From Megalopta genalis (lineage: Eukaryota; Arthropoda; Insecta; Hymenoptera; Halictidae), in contig NW_027476324.1 of the NCBI RefSeq assembly GCF_051020955.1, positions 186,001 through 250,000 on the forward strand: a stretch of DNA of 64,000 nucleotides, written 5' to 3'. Within the stretch, counting starts at the first letter, position 1; each line of letters opens with the position of its first letter. Positions 14,390 to 28,875 of the stretch are shown piece after piece. The translations under genes and the position numbers were made by a program. The notes below the pieces were generated by a model. That model searched no databases, was not told where the DNA came from, and saw only the letters and a program-made list of their open reading frames with translations.

Positions 14390-17300
14390 TAAATCATTCG
14401 TTTTGCATGGATTTGAAGCTAAGCCATCAACTTCGCGTTGACTTGATGCTTATTCATGTGTTTCGCATGGATTTGCAGCTAACTCGTTTGTTTCGCAGGC
14501 AGTTAAAGCTGAATCATGTATATCAAAAGTATTTGAAGCTAAACTATTCGTTTCGCATGGATTCGAAGATAAGCCTCCTACCTCGCATTGATTTGAAGCT
14601 ACATCATGTGTTCGCATGGACTTGAAACTACCTCGTTTGTTTCGCATTCTGTTGAAGCTAAATCATGTGTATCACAAGTATTTGAAGCCAAACCATTTGC
14701 TTCGCATGGATTCGAAGATCAGCCTTCTACTTCGCATTTAGTAGATGCTAAATCATGTGTTTCGCATGGATTTGAAGCTAACTCGTTTGTTTCGCATGCT
14801 GTTGAAGCTAAATCATGTATATCACAAGTATTTGAAGCTATATCATTTGTTTCGCATGGATTCGAAGATTAGCCTTCTACTTCGCATTGATTAGATGCTA
14901 AATCATGTGTTTAGCATGGGTTTGAAGCTAAATCATGTGTTTCGCATGGATTTGAAGCTAACTCGTTTGTTTCGCATGCTGTTGAAGCTAAGTCATGTAT
15001 ATCACAAGTATTTGCGGCTAAACCATTTGTTTCGCATGGATTCGAAGGTAACCCTTCTACTTCGCATTGAGTTTAATCTAAATCATGTGTTTCGCATGGA
15101 TTTGAAGCTAACTCGTTTGTTTCGCATGCTGTTGAAGCTAAATCATGTATATCACAAGTATTTGAAGCTAAACCATTTGTTTCGCATGGTTTCGAAGATA
15201 AGCCTCTTACTTCGCATTGATTTGAAGCTAAATCATGTGTTTCGCATGGATTTGAATCTAACTCGTTTGTTTCGCATTCTGTTGAAACTAAATCATGTAC
15301 ATCACAAGTATTTGAAGCTATATCATTTGTTTCGCATGGATTCGAAGATTAGCCTTCTACTTCGCATTGATTAGATGCTAAATCATGTGTTTAGCATGGG
15401 TTTGAAGCTAACTCGTTTGTTTCGCCTGCATTTGAAGCTATATCACTTATATTCACAAGTATGTGAAGCTAAATCATTCGTTTCGCATTTATTTGAAGCA
15501 AAGCCATCAACTTCGCGTTGACTTGATACTAAATCATGTTTTTCGTTTGGACTTGAAGCTAACTCGTTTGTTTAGCATGTTGTTGAAGCTAAATCATGTA
15601 TATCACAAGTATTTGAAGCTATATCATATGTTTCGCATGGATTCGAAGATAACCCTTCTAATTCGCATTGATTTGAAGCTAAATCATGTGTTTCGCATGG
15701 ATTTGAAGCTAACTCGTTTGTTTCGCATGCTGTTGAAGCTAAGTCATGTATATCACAAGTATTTGAAGCTAAACCATTTGTTTCGCATGGATTGGAAAAT
15801 AAGCCTCCTACCTCGCATTGATTTGAAGCTAAATCATGTGTTCGCATAGACTTGAAGCTACCTCGTTTGTTTCGCATTCTGTTGAAGCTAAGTCATGTAT
15901 ATCACAAGTATTTGCGGCTAAACCATTTGTTTCGCATGGATTCGAAGGTAACCCTTCTACTTCGCATTGATTTGAAGCTAAATCATGTGTTTCGCATGGA
16001 TTTGAATCTAACTCGTTTGTTTCGCATGCTGTTGAAACTAAATCATGTATATCACAAGTATTTGAAGCTAAACCATTTGCTTCGCATGGATTCGAAAATC
16101 AGCCTTCTACTTCGCATTGATTAGATGCTAAATCATGTGTTTCGCATGGGTTTGAAGCTAACTCGTTTGTTTCGCCTGCATTTGAATCCATATCACTTAT
16201 ATTTTCAAGTATGTGAAGCTAAATCATTCGTTTTGCATGGATTTGAAGCTAAGCCATCAACTTCGCGTTGACTTGATGCTTATTCATGTGTTTCGCATGG
16301 ATTTGAAGCTAACTCGTTTGTTTCGCAGGCAGTTAAAGCTGAATCATGTATATCAAAAGTATTTGAAGCTAAACTATTCGTTCCGCATGGATTCGAAGAT
16401 AAGCCTCCTACCTCGCATTGATTTGAAGCTAAATCATGTGTTCGCATGGACTTGAAGCTACCTCGTTTGTTTCGCATTCTGTTGAAGCTAAATCAAGTGT
16501 ATCACAAGTATTTGAAGCCAAACCATTTGCTTCGCATGGATTCGAAGATCAGCCTTCTACTTCGCATTGAGTAGATGCTAAATCATGTGTTTCGCATGGA
16601 TTTGAAGCTAACTCGTTTGTTTCGCATGCTGTTGAAGCTAAATCATGTATATCACAAGTATTTGAAGCTATATCATTTGTTTCGCATGGATTCGAAGATT
16701 AGCCTTCTACTTCGCATTGATTAGATGCTAAATCATGTGTTTAGCATGGGTTTGAAGCTAACTCGTTTGTTTCGCCTGCATTTGAAGCTATATCACTTAT
16801 ATTCACAAGTATGTGAAGCTAAATCATTCGTTTCGCATTTATTTGAAGCAAAGCCATCAACTTCGCGTTGACTTGATACTAAATCATGTTTTTCGTTTGG
16901 ACTTGAAGCTAACTCGTTTGTTTAGCATGTTGTTGAAGCTAAATCATGTATATCACAAGTATTTGAAGCTATATCATATGTTTCGCATGGATTCGAAGAT
17001 AACCCTTCTAATTCGCATTGATTTGAAGCTAAATCATGTGTTTCGCATGGATTTGAAGCTACCTCGTTTGTTTCGCATGCTGTTAAAGCTAAGTCATGTA
17101 TATCACAAGTATTTGCGGCTAAACCATTTGTTTCGCATGGATTCGAAGGTAACCCTTCTACTTCGCATTGATTTGAAGCTAAATCATGTGTTTCGCATGG
17201 ATTTGAATCTAACTCGTTTGTTTCGCATGCTGTTGAAACTAAATCATGTATATCACAAGTATTTGAAGCTAAACCATTTGCTTCGCATGGATTCGAAAAT

Positions 17301-17720
17301 CAGCCTTCTACTTCGCATTGATTAGATGCTAAATCATGTGTTTCGCATGGGTTTGAAGCTAACTCGTTTGTTTCGCCTGCATATGAAGCTATATCACTTA
17401 TATTCACAAGTATGTGAAGCTAAATCATTCGTTTCGCATTTATTTGAAGCAAAGCCATCAACTTCGCTTTGACTTGATACTAAATCATGTTTTTCGTTTG
17501 GACTTGAAGCTAACTCGTTTGTTTAGCATGTTGTTGAAGCTAAATCATGTATATCACAAGTATTTGAAGCTATATCATATGTTTCGCATGGATTTGAAGA
17601 TAACCCTTCTAATTCGCATTGATTTGAAGCTAAATCATGTGTTTCGCATGGATTTGAAGCTAACTCGTTTGTTTCGCATGCTGTTGAAGCTAAGTCATGT
17701 ATATCACAAGTATTTGAAGC
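14390..17720 (+). repeat. Cluster of medium duplications at the start of domain B
   Basis: Three overlapping direct duplications are visible: about 14,390 to 14,900 against 16,220 to 16,730 (offset 1,830), about 15,331 to 15,720 against 16,681 to 17,070 (offset 1,350), and the block starting near 16,780 against one near 17,381 (offset 601). All carry the ATCACTTATATT and CTTCGCGTTGA derived monomers (TTCGCTTTGA in one copy). Boundaries are estimated by eye. Confidence 0.7.
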
Positions 17721-18000
17721 TAAACCATTTGTTTCGCATGGATTGGAAGATAAGCCTCCTACCTCGCATTGATTTGAAGCTAAATCATGTGTTCGCATAG
17801 ACTTGAAGCTACCTCGTTTGTTTCGCATTCTGTTGAAGCTAAATCAAGTGTATCACAAGTATTTGAAGCCAAACCAATTGCTTCGCATGGATTCGAAGCT
17901 CAGCCTTCTAATTCGCATTTATTAGATGGTAAATCATGCGTTTCGCATGTATTTGAAGCTAACTCGTTTGTTTCGCATTCTGTTGAAGCTAAATCATGCA

Positions 18001-21000
18001 TATCACAAGTATTTGAAGCTAAACCATTTGTTTCGCATGGATTCGAAGATAAGCCTCCTACTTCGCATTGATTTGAAGCTAAATCATGTGTTTCGCATGG
18101 ATTTGAAGCTAACTCGTTTGTTTCGCATGCTGTTGAAGCTAAATCATGCATATCACAAGTATTTGAAGCTAAACCATTTGTTTCGCATGGATTCGAAGAT
18201 AAGCCTCCTACTTCGCATTGATTTGAAGCTAAGTCATGTGTGCGCATGGATTTGAAGCTACCTCGTTTGTTTCGCATGCTGTTAAAGCTAAATCATGTAT
18301 ATCACAAGTATTTGAAGCTAAACCATTTGCTTCGCATGGATTCGAACATCAGCCTTCTACTTCGCATTCATTAGATGGTAAATCATGCGTTTCGCATGGA
18401 TTTGAAGCTAACTCGTTTGTTTCGCATTCTGATGAAGCTAAATCATGCATATCACAAGTATTTGAAGCTAAACCATTTGTTTCGCATGGATTCGAAGATA
18501 AGCCTCCTACCTCGCATTGATTTGAAGCTAAATCATGTGTTCGCATGGACTTGAAGCTACCTCGTTTATTTCGCATTCTGTTGAAGCTAAATCAAGTGTA
18601 TCACAAGTATTTGAATCTAAACCATTTGTTTCGCATTTATTCGAAGATAAGCCATCTACTTCGCATTGATTTGAGGCTAAATCATGTGTTTCGCTTGGTT
18701 TTGAAGCTAACTCGTTTTTTTCGCATGCAGTTGTAGCTAAATCATGTATATCACAAGTATTTGAAGCTAAACCATTTGTTTCGCATGGATTCGAAGATCA
18801 GCCTTCTACTTCGCATTGATTTGAAGCTAAATCATGTGTTTCGCATAGATTTGAATCTAACTCGTTTGTTTCGCATGCTGTTGAAACTAAATCATGTATA
18901 TCACAAGTATTTGAAGCTAAACCATTTGCTTCGCATGGATTCGAAGGTCAGCCTTCTACTTCGCATTGATTAGCTGCTAAATCATGTGTTTCGCATGGGT
19001 TTGAAGCTAACTCGTTTGTTTCGCCTGCATTTGAAGCCATGTGACTTATATTTTCAAGTTTGTGAAGCTAAATCGTTCGTTTTGCATGGATTTGAAGCTA
19101 AGCCATCAACTTCGCGTTGACGTGATGCTGATTCATGTGTTTCGTATGGATTTGAAGCTAACTCGTTTGTTTAGCATGCAGTTGAAGCTGAATCATGTAT
19201 ATCAAAAGTATTTGAAGCTAAACTATTCGTTTCGCATGGATTCGAAGATAAGCCTTCCACTTCGCATTGATTTGAAGCTAAATCATGTGTTTCGCATGGA
19301 TTTGAAGCTAACTCGTCTGTTTCGCATGCTGTTGAAGCTAAATCATGTATATCACAAGTATTTGAAGCTATATCATATGTTTCGCATGGAATCGAAGATA
19401 ACCCTTCTAATTCTTATTGATTTGAAGCTAAATCATGTGTTTCGGATGGATTTGAAGCTAACTCGTTTGTTTCGCATGCTGTTGAAGCTAAGTCATGTAT
19501 ATCACAAGTATTTGAAGCTAAACCATTTGTTTCGCATGGATTCGAAGATAAGCCTCCTACCTCGCATTGATTTGAAGCTAAATCATGTGTTCGCATGGAC
19601 TTGAAGCTACCTCGTTTGTTTCGCATTCTGTTGAAGCTAAATCAAGTGTATCACAAGTATTTGAAGCCAAACCATTTGCTTCGCATGGATTCGAAGATCA
19701 GCCTTCTACTTCGCATTTATTAGATGGTAAATCATGCGTTTCGCATGGATTTGAAGCTAACTCGTTCGTTTCGCATACTGTTGATGCTAAATCATGCATA
19801 TCACAAGTATTTGAAGCTAAACCATTTGTTTCGCATGGATTCGAAGATAAGCCTCCTACTTCGCATTGATTTGAAGCTAAATCATGTGTTCGCATGGATT
19901 TGAAGTTACCTCGTTTGTTTCGCATGCTGTTAAAGCTAAGTCATGTATATCACAAGTATTTGCGGCTAAACCATTTGTTTCGCATGGATTCGAAGGTAAC
20001 CCTTCTACTTCGCATTGATTTGAAGCTAAATCATGTGTTTCGCATGGATTTGAAGCTAACTCGTTTGTTTCGCAGGCAGTTGAAGCTGAATCATGTATAT
20101 CAAAAGTATTTGAAGCTAAACAATTAGTTTCGCATGGATTCGAAGATAAGCCTTCCACTTCGCATTGATTTGAAGCTAAATCATGTGTTCCGCATGGATT
20201 TGAAGCTGACTCGTTTGTTTCGCATGCAGTTGAAGCTGAATCATGTATATCACATGTATTTGCGGCTAAACCATTTGTTTCGCATGGATTCGAAGGTAAC
20301 CCTTCTACTTCGCATTGATTTTAATCTAAATCATGTGTTTCGCATGGATTTGAAGCTAACTCGTTTGTTTCGCATGCTGTTGAAGCTAAGTCATGTATAT
20401 CACAAGTATTTGAAGCTAAACCATTTGTTTCGCATGGATTCGAAGATAAGCCTCCTACTTCGCATTGATTTGAAGCTAAATCATTTGTTCGCATGGATTT
20501 GAAGCTAACTCGTTTGCTTCGCATGCTGTTGAAGCTAAATCAAGTGTATCACAAGTATTTGAAGCTAAACCATCTGTTTCGCATGGATTCGAAGGTAACC
20601 CCTCTACTTCGCATTGATTTGAAGCTAAAACACGTGTTTCGGATGGATTTGAAGCTAACTCGTTTGTTTCGCATGCTGTTGAAACTAAATCATGTATATC
20701 ACAAGTATTTGAAGCTAATCCATTTGCTTCGCATGGATTCGAAGATCATCCTTCTACTTCGCATTGATTTGAAGCTAAATCATGTGTTTCGCATGGATTT
20801 GAATCTAACTCGTTTGTTTCGCATGCTGTTGAAACTAAATCATGTATATCACAAGTATTTGAAGCTAAACCATTTGCTTCGCATGGATTCGAAGATCATC
20901 CTTCTACTTCGCATTCATTAGATGCTAAATCATGTGTTTCGCATGGGTTTGAAGCTAACTCGTTTGTTTCGCCTGCATTTGAAGCCATATCACTTATATT

Positions 21001-21746
21001 TTCAAGTATGTGAAGCTAAATCATACCTTTTGCATGGATTTGAAGCTAAGCCATCAACTTCGCGTTGACTTGATGCTAATTCTTGTGTTTCGCATGGATT
21101 TGAAGCTAACTCTTTTGTTTCGCAGGCAGTTGAAGCTGAATCATGTATATCAAAAGTATTTGAAGCTAAACTATTCGTTTCGCATGGATTCGAAGATAAG
21201 CCTTCCACTTCGCATTGATTTGAAGCTAAATCATGTGTTCCGCATGGATTTGAAGCTGACTCGTTTGTTTCGCATGCAGTTGAAGCTGAATCATGTATAT
21301 CACAAGTATTTGCGGCTAAACCATTTGTTTCGCATGGATTCGAAGGTAACCCTTCTACTTCGCATTGATTTTAATCTAAATTATGTGTTTCGCATGGATT
21401 TGAAGCTAACTCGTTTATTTCGCATGCTGTTGAAGTTAAATCATGTATATCACAAGTATTTGAAGCTAAACCATTTGTTTCGCATGGATCGAAGATAAGC
21501 CTCCTACTTCGCATTGATTTGAAGCTAAATCATGTGTTCCGCATGGATTTGAAGCTGACTCGTTTGTTTCGCATGCAGTTGAAGCTGAATCATGTATATC
21601 ACAAGTATTTGCGGCTAAACCATTTGTTTCGCATGGATTCGAAGGTAACACTTCTACTTCGCATTGATTTTAATCTAAATCATGTGTTTCGCATGGATTT
21701 GAAGCTAACTCGTTTGTTTCGCATGCTGTTGAAGCTAAATCATGTA
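18001..21746 (+). repeat. 3.75-kb tandem higher-order unit, copy 1
   Basis: This 3,746-bp block is followed directly by a second copy at 21,747. Matches run at offset 3,746 up to about 19,813 and at offset 3,597 from about 19,951 to 21,836, so copy 2 has lost about 149 bp. Only isolated substitutions were seen, for example GAACATCAG at 18,343 against GAAGATCAG in copy 2 and GGTAACACTTC near 21,653 against GGTAACCCTTC. From about 18,325 it is also nearly identical to the block starting near 30,979. Confidence 0.85.
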
Positions 21747-24700
21747 TATCACAAGTATTTGAAGCTAAACCATTTGTTTCGCATGGATTCGAAGATAAGC
21801 CTCCTACTTCGCATTGATTTGAAGCTAAATCATGTGTTTCGCATGGATTTGAAGCTAACTCGTTTGTTTCGCATGCTGTTGAAGCTAAATCATGCATATC
21901 ACAAGTATTTGAAGCTAAACCATTTGTTTCGCATGGATTCGAAGATAAGCCTCCTACTTCGCATTGATTTGAAGCTAAGTCATGTGTGCGCATGGATTTG
22001 AAGCTACCTCGTTTGTTTCGCATGCTGTTAAAGCTAAATCATGTATATCACAAGTATTTGAAGCTAAACCATTTGCTTCGCATGGATTCGAAGATCAGCC
22101 TTCTACTTCGCATTCATTAGATGGTAAATCATGCGTTTCGCATGGATTTGAAGCTAACTCGTTTGTTTCGCATTCTGATGAAGCTAAATCATGCATATCA
22201 CAAGTATTTGAAGCTAAACCATTTGTTTCGCATGGATTCGAAGATAAGCCTCCTACCTCGCATTGATTTGAAGCTAAATCATGTGTTCGCATGGACTTGA
22301 AGCTACCTCGTTTATTTCGCATTCTGTTGAAGCTAAATCAAGTGTATCACAAGTATTTGAATCTAAACCATTTGTTTCGCATTTATTCGAAGATAAGCCA
22401 TCTACTTCGCATTGATTTGAGGCTAAATCATGTGTTTCGCTTGGTTTTGAAGCTAACTCGTTTTTTTCGCATGCAGTTGTAGCTAAATCATGTATATCAC
22501 AAGTATTTGAAGCTAAACCATTTGTTTCGCATGGATTCGAAGATCAGCCTTCTACTTCGCATTGATTTGAAGCTAAATCATGTGTTTCGCATAGATTTGA
22601 ATCTAACTCGTTTGTTTCGCATGCTGTTGAAACTAAATCATGTATATCACAAGTATTTGAAGCTAAACCATTTGCTTCGCATGGATTCGAAGGTCAGCCT
22701 TCTACTTCGCATTGATTAGCTGCTAAATCATGTGTTTCGCATGGGTTTGAAGCTAACTCGTTTGTTTCGCCTGCATTTGAAGCCATGTGACTTATATTTT
22801 CAAGTTTGTGAAGCTAAATCGTTCGTTTTGCATGGATTTGAAGCTAAGCCATCAACTTCGCGTTGACGTGATGCTGATTCATGTGTTTCGTATGGATTTG
22901 AAGCTAACTCGTTTGTTTAGCATGCAGTTGAAGCTGAATCATGTATATCAAAAGTATTTGAAGCTAAACTATTCGTTTCGCATGGATTCGAAGATAAGCC
23001 TTCCACTTCGCATTGATTTGAAGCTAAATCATGTGTTTCGCATGGATTTGAAGCTAACTCGTCTGTTTCGCATGCTGTTGAAGCTAAATCATGTATATCA
23101 CAAGTATTTGAAGCTATATCATATGTTTCGCATGGAATCGAAGATAACCCTTCTAATTCTTATTGATTTGAAGCTAAATCATGTGTTTCGGATGGATTTG
23201 AAGCTAACTCGTTTGTTTCGCATGCTGTTGAAGCTAAGTCATGTATATCACAAGTATTTGAAGCTAAACCATTTGTTTCGCATGGATTCGAAGATAAGCC
23301 TCCTACCTCGCATTGATTTGAAGCTAAATCATGTGTTCGCATGGACTTGAAGCTACCTCGTTTGTTTCGCATTCTGTTGAAGCTAAATCAAGTGTATCAC
23401 AAGTATTTGAAGCCAAACCATTTGCTTCGCATGGATTCGAAGATCAGCCTTCTACTTCGCATTTATTAGATGGTAAATCATGCGTTTCGCATGGATTTGA
23501 AGCTAACTCGTTCGTTTCGCATACTGTTGATGCTAAATCATGCATATCACAAGTATTTGCGGCTAAACCATTTGTTTCGCATGGATTCGAAGGTAACCCT
23601 TCTACTTCGCATTGATTTGAAGCTAAATCATGTGTTTCGCATGGATTTGAAGCTAACTCGTTTGTTTCGCAGGCAGTTGAAGCTGAATCATGTATATCAA
23701 AAGTATTTGAAGCTAAACAATTAGTTTCGCATGGATTCGAAGATAAGCCTTCCACTTCGCATTGATTTGAAGCTAAATCATGTGTTCCGCATGGATTTGA
23801 AGCTGACTCGTTTGTTTCGCATGCAGTTGAAGCTGAATCATGTATATCACATGTATTTGCGGCTAAACCATTTGTTTCGCATGGATTCGAAGGTAACCCT
23901 TCTACTTCGCATTGATTTTAATCTAAATCATGTGTTTCGCATGGATTTGAAGCTAACTCGTTTGTTTCGCATGCTGTTGAAGCTAAGTCATGTATATCAC
24001 AAGTATTTGAAGCTAAACCATTTGTTTCGCATGGATTCGAAGATAAGCCTCCTACTTCGCATTGATTTGAAGCTAAATCATTTGTTCGCATGGATTTGAA
24101 GCTAACTCGTTTGCTTCGCATGCTGTTGAAGCTAAATCAAGTGTATCACAAGTATTTGAAGCTAAACCATCTGTTTCGCATGGATTCGAAGGTAACCCCT
24201 CTACTTCGCATTGATTTGAAGCTAAAACACGTGTTTCGGATGGATTTGAAGCTAACTCGTTTGTTTCGCATGCTGTTGAAACTAAATCATGTATATCACA
24301 AGTATTTGAAGCTAATCCATTTGCTTCGCATGGATTCGAAGATCATCCTTCTACTTCGCATTGATTTGAAGCTAAATCATGTGTTTCGCATGGATTTGAA
24401 TCTAACTCGTTTGTTTCGCATGCTGTTGAAACTAAATCATGTATATCACAAGTATTTGAAGCTAAACCATTTGCTTCGCATGGATTCGAAGATCATCCTT
24501 CTACTTCGCATTCATTAGATGCTAAATCATGTGTTTCGCATGGGTTTGAAGCTAACTCGTTTGTTTCGCCTGCATTTGAAGCCATATCACTTATATTTTC
24601 AAGTATGTGAAGCTAAATCATACCTTTTGCATGGATTTGAAGCTAAGCCATCAACTTCGCGTTGACTTGATGCTAATTCTTGTGTTTCGCATGGATTTGA

Positions 24701-25433
24701 AGCTAACTCTTTTGTTTCGCAGGCAGTTGAAGCTGAATCATGTATATCAAAAGTATTTGAAGCTAAACTATTCGTTTCGCATGGATTCGAAGATAAGCCT
24801 TCCACTTCGCATTGATTTGAAGCTAAATCATGTGTTCCGCATGGATTTGAAGCTGACTCGTTTGTTTCGCATGCAGTTGAAGCTGAATCATGTATATCAC
24901 AAGTATTTGCGGCTAAACCATTTGTTTCGCATGGATTCGAAGGTAACCCTTCTACTTCGCATTGATTTTAATCTAAATTATGTGTTTCGCATGGATTTGA
25001 AGCTAACTCGTTTATTTCGCATGCTGTTGAAGTTAAATCATGTATATCACAAGTATTTGAAGCTAAACCATTTGTTTCGCATGGATCGAAGATAAGCCTC
25101 CTACTTCGCATTGATTTGAAGCTAAATCATGTGTTCCGCATGGATTTGAAGCTGACTCGTTTGTTTCGCATGCAGTTGAAGCTGAATCATGTATATCACA
25201 AGTATTTGCGGCTAAACCATTTGTTTCGCATGGATTCGAAGGTAACCCTTCTACTTCGCATTGATTTTAATCTAAATCATGTGTTTCGCATGGATTTGAA
25301 GCTAACTCGTTTGTTTCGCATGCTGTTGAAGCTAAATCATGTATATCACAAGTATTTGAAGCTAAACCATTTGTTTCGCATGGATTCGAAGATAAGCCTC
25401 CTACTTCGCATTGATTTGAAGCTAAATCATGTG
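21747..25433 (+). repeat. 3.75-kb tandem higher-order unit, copy 2 (149 bp shorter)
   Basis: This is the second copy of 18,001 to 21,746 plus about 90 bp of overlap into the repeated start. The missing 149 bp corresponds to about 19,814 to 19,962 of copy 1, five monomers including one 29-bp form, so the deletion is a register-preserving exchange. Confidence 0.83.
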
Positions 25434-28400
25434 TTCGCATGGATTTGAAGCTAACTCGTTTGCTTCGCATGCTGTTGAAGCTAAATCAAGTGTATCACAA
25501 GTATTTGAAGCTAAACCATTTGTTTCGCATGGATTCGAAGATTAGCCTTCTACTTCGCATTGATTAGATGCTAAATCATGTGTTTAGCATGGGTTTAAAG
25601 CTAACTCGTTTGTTTCGCCTGCATTTGAAGCTATATCACTTATATTCACAAGTATGTGAAGCTAAATCATGTGTTTCGCATGGATGTGAATCTAACTCGT
25701 TTGTTTCGCATGCTGTTGAAACTAAATCATGTATATCACAAGTATTTGAAGCTAAACCATTTGCTTCGCATGGATTCGAAGATCAGCCTTCTACTTCGCA
25801 TTGATTAGATGCTAAATCATGTGTTTCGCATGGGTTTGAAGCTAACTCGTTTGTTTCGCCTGCATTTGAAGCCATATCACTTATATTTTCAAGTATGTGA
25901 AGCTAAATCATTCGTTTTGCATGGATTTGAAGCTAAGCCATCAACTTCGCGTTGACTTGATGCTTATTCATGTGTTTCGCATGGATTTGAAGCTAACTCG
26001 TTTGTTTCGCAGGCAGTTGAAGCTGAATCATGTACATCAAAAGTATTTGAAGCTAAACTATTCGTTTCGCATGGATTCGAAGATAAGCCTTCCACTTTGC
26101 ATTGATTTGAAGCTAAATCATGTGTTCCGCATGGATTTGAAGCTGACTCGTTTGTTTCGCATGCAGTTGAAGCTGAATCATGTATATCACAAGTATTTGC
26201 GGCTAAACCATTTGTTTCGCATGGATTCGAAGGTAACCCTTCTACTTCGCATTGATTTTAATCTAAATCATGTGTTTCGCATGGATTTGAAGCTAACTCG
26301 TTTGTTTCGCATGCTGTTGAAGCTAAATCATGTATATCACAAGTATTTGAAGCTAAACCATTTGTTTCGCATGGATTCGAAGATAAGCCTCCTACTTCGC
26401 ATTGATTTGAAGCTAAATCATGTGTTCGCATGGATTTGAAGCTAACTCGTTTGCTTCGCATGCTGTTGAAGCTAAATCACTTATATTCACAAGTATGTGA
26501 AGCTAAATCATGTGTTTCGCATGGATTTGAATCTAACTCGTTTGTTTCGCATGCTGTTGAAACTAAATCATGTATATCACAAGTATTTGAAGCTAATCCA
26601 TTTGCTTCGCATGGATTCGAAGATCATCCTTCTACTTCGCATTGATTTGAAGCTAAATCATGTGTTTCGCATGGATTTGAATCTAACTCGTTTGTTTCGC
26701 ATGCTGTTGAAACTAAATCATGTATATCACAAGTATTTGAAGCTAAACCATTTGCTTCGCATGGATTCGAAGATCATCCTTCTACTTCGCATTCATTAGA
26801 TGCTAAATCATGTGTTTCGCATGGGTTTGAAGCTAACTCGTTTGTTTCGCCTGCATTTGAAGCCATATCACTTATATTTTCAAGTATGTGAAGCTAAATC
26901 ATACGTTTTGCATGGATTTGAAGCTAAGCCATCAACTTCGCGTTGACTTGATGCTAATTCTTGTGTTTCGCATGGATTTGAAGCTAACTCTTTTGTTTCG
27001 CAGGCAGTTGAAGCTGAATCATGTATATCAAAAGTATTTGAAGCTAAACTATTCGTTTCGCATGGATTCGAAGATAAGCCTTCCACTTCGCATTGATTTG
27101 AAGCTAAATCATGTGTTCCGCATGGATTTGAAGCTGACTCGTTTGTTTCGCATGCAGTTGAAGCTGAATCATGTATATCACAAGTATTTGCGGCTAAACC
27201 ATTTGTTTCGCATGGATTCGAAGGTAACCCTTCTACTTCGCATTGATTTTAATCTAAATTATGTGTTTCGCATGGATTTGAAGCTAACTCGTTTATTTCG
27301 CATGCTGTTGAAGTTAAATCATGTATATCACAAGTATTTGAAGCTAAACCATTTGTTTCGCATGGATCGAAGATAAGCCTCCTACTTCGCATTGATTTGA
27401 AGCTAAATCATGTGTTCCGCATGGATTTGAAGCTGACTCGTTTGTTTCGCATGCAGTTGAAGCTGAATCATGTATATCACAAGTATTTGCGGCTAAACCA
27501 TTTGTTTCGCATGGATTCGAAGGTAACCCTTCTACTTCGCATTGATTTTAATCTAAATCATGTGTTTCGCATGGATTTGAAGCTAACTCGTTTGTTTCGC
27601 ATGCTGTTGAAGCTAAATCATGTATATCACAAGTATTTGAAGCTAAACCATTTGTTTCGCATGGATTCGAAGATAAGCCTCCTACTTCGCATTGATTTGA
27701 AGCTAAATCATGTGTTCGCATGGATTTGAAGCTAACTCGTTTGCTTCGCATGCTGTTGAAGCTAAATCAAGTGTATCACAAGTATTTGAAGCTAAACCAT
27801 TTGTTTCGCATGGATTCGAAGATTAGCCTTCTACTTCGCATTGATTAGATGCTAAATCATGTGTTTAGCATGGGTTTAAAGCTAACTCGTTTGTTTCGCC
27901 TGCATTTGAAGCTATATCACTTATATTCACAAGTATGTGAAGCTAAATCATGTGTTTCGCATGGATGTGAATCTAACTCGTTTGTTTCGCATGCTGTTGA
28001 AACTAAATCATGTATATCACAAGTATTTGAAGCTAAACCATTTGCTTCGCATGGATTCGAAGATCAGCCTTCTACTTCGCATTGATTAGATGCTAAATCA
28101 TGTGTTTCGCATGGGTTTGAAGCTAACTCGTTTGTTTCGCCTGCATTTGAAGCCATATCACTTATATTTTCAAGTATGTGAAGCTAAATCATTCGTTTTG
28201 CATGGATTTGAAGCTAAGCCATCAACTTCGCGTTGACTTGATGCTTATTCATGTGTTTCGCATGGATTTGAAGCTAACTCGTTTGTTTCGCAGGCAGTTG
28301 AAGCTGAATCATGTACATCAAAAGTATTTGAAGCTAAACTATTCGTTTCGCATGGATTCGAAGATAAGCCGTCCACTTTGCATTGATTTGAAGCTAAATC

Positions 28401-28875
28401 ATGTGTTCCGCATGGATTTGAAGCTGACTCGTTTGTTTCGCATGCAGTTGAAGCTGAATCATGTATATCACAAGTATTTGCGGCTAAACCATTTGTTTCG
28501 CATGGATTCGAAGGTAACCCTTCTACTTCGCATTGATTTTAATCTAAATCATGTGTTTCGCATGGATTTGAAGCTAACTCGTTTGTTTCGCATGCTGTTG
28601 AAGCTAAATCATGTATATCACAAGTATTTGAAGCTAAACCATTTGTTTCGCATGGATTCGAAGATAAGCCTCCTACTTCGCATTGATTTGAAGCTAAATC
28701 ATGTGTTCGCATGGATTTGAAGCTAACTCGTTTGCTTCGCATGCTGTTGAAGCTAAATCACTTATATTCACAAGTATGTGAAGCTAAATCATGTGTTTCG
28801 CATGGATTTGAATCTAACTCGTTTGTTTCGCATGCTGTTGAAACTAAATCATGTATATCACAAGTATTTGAAGCT
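24253..28875 (+). repeat. Tandem duplication of a 2,281-bp unit
   Basis: Copy 1 spans about 24,253 to 26,533 and copy 2 about 26,534 to 28,814, with the match continuing about 60 bp into a third partial copy. Differences seen by eye are few: CATACCTTTTGC near 24,621 against CATACGTTTTGC near 26,901, and GCCTTCCAC against GCCGTCCAC near 28,371. A further copy lies at about 33,311 to 35,652. Confidence 0.87.
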
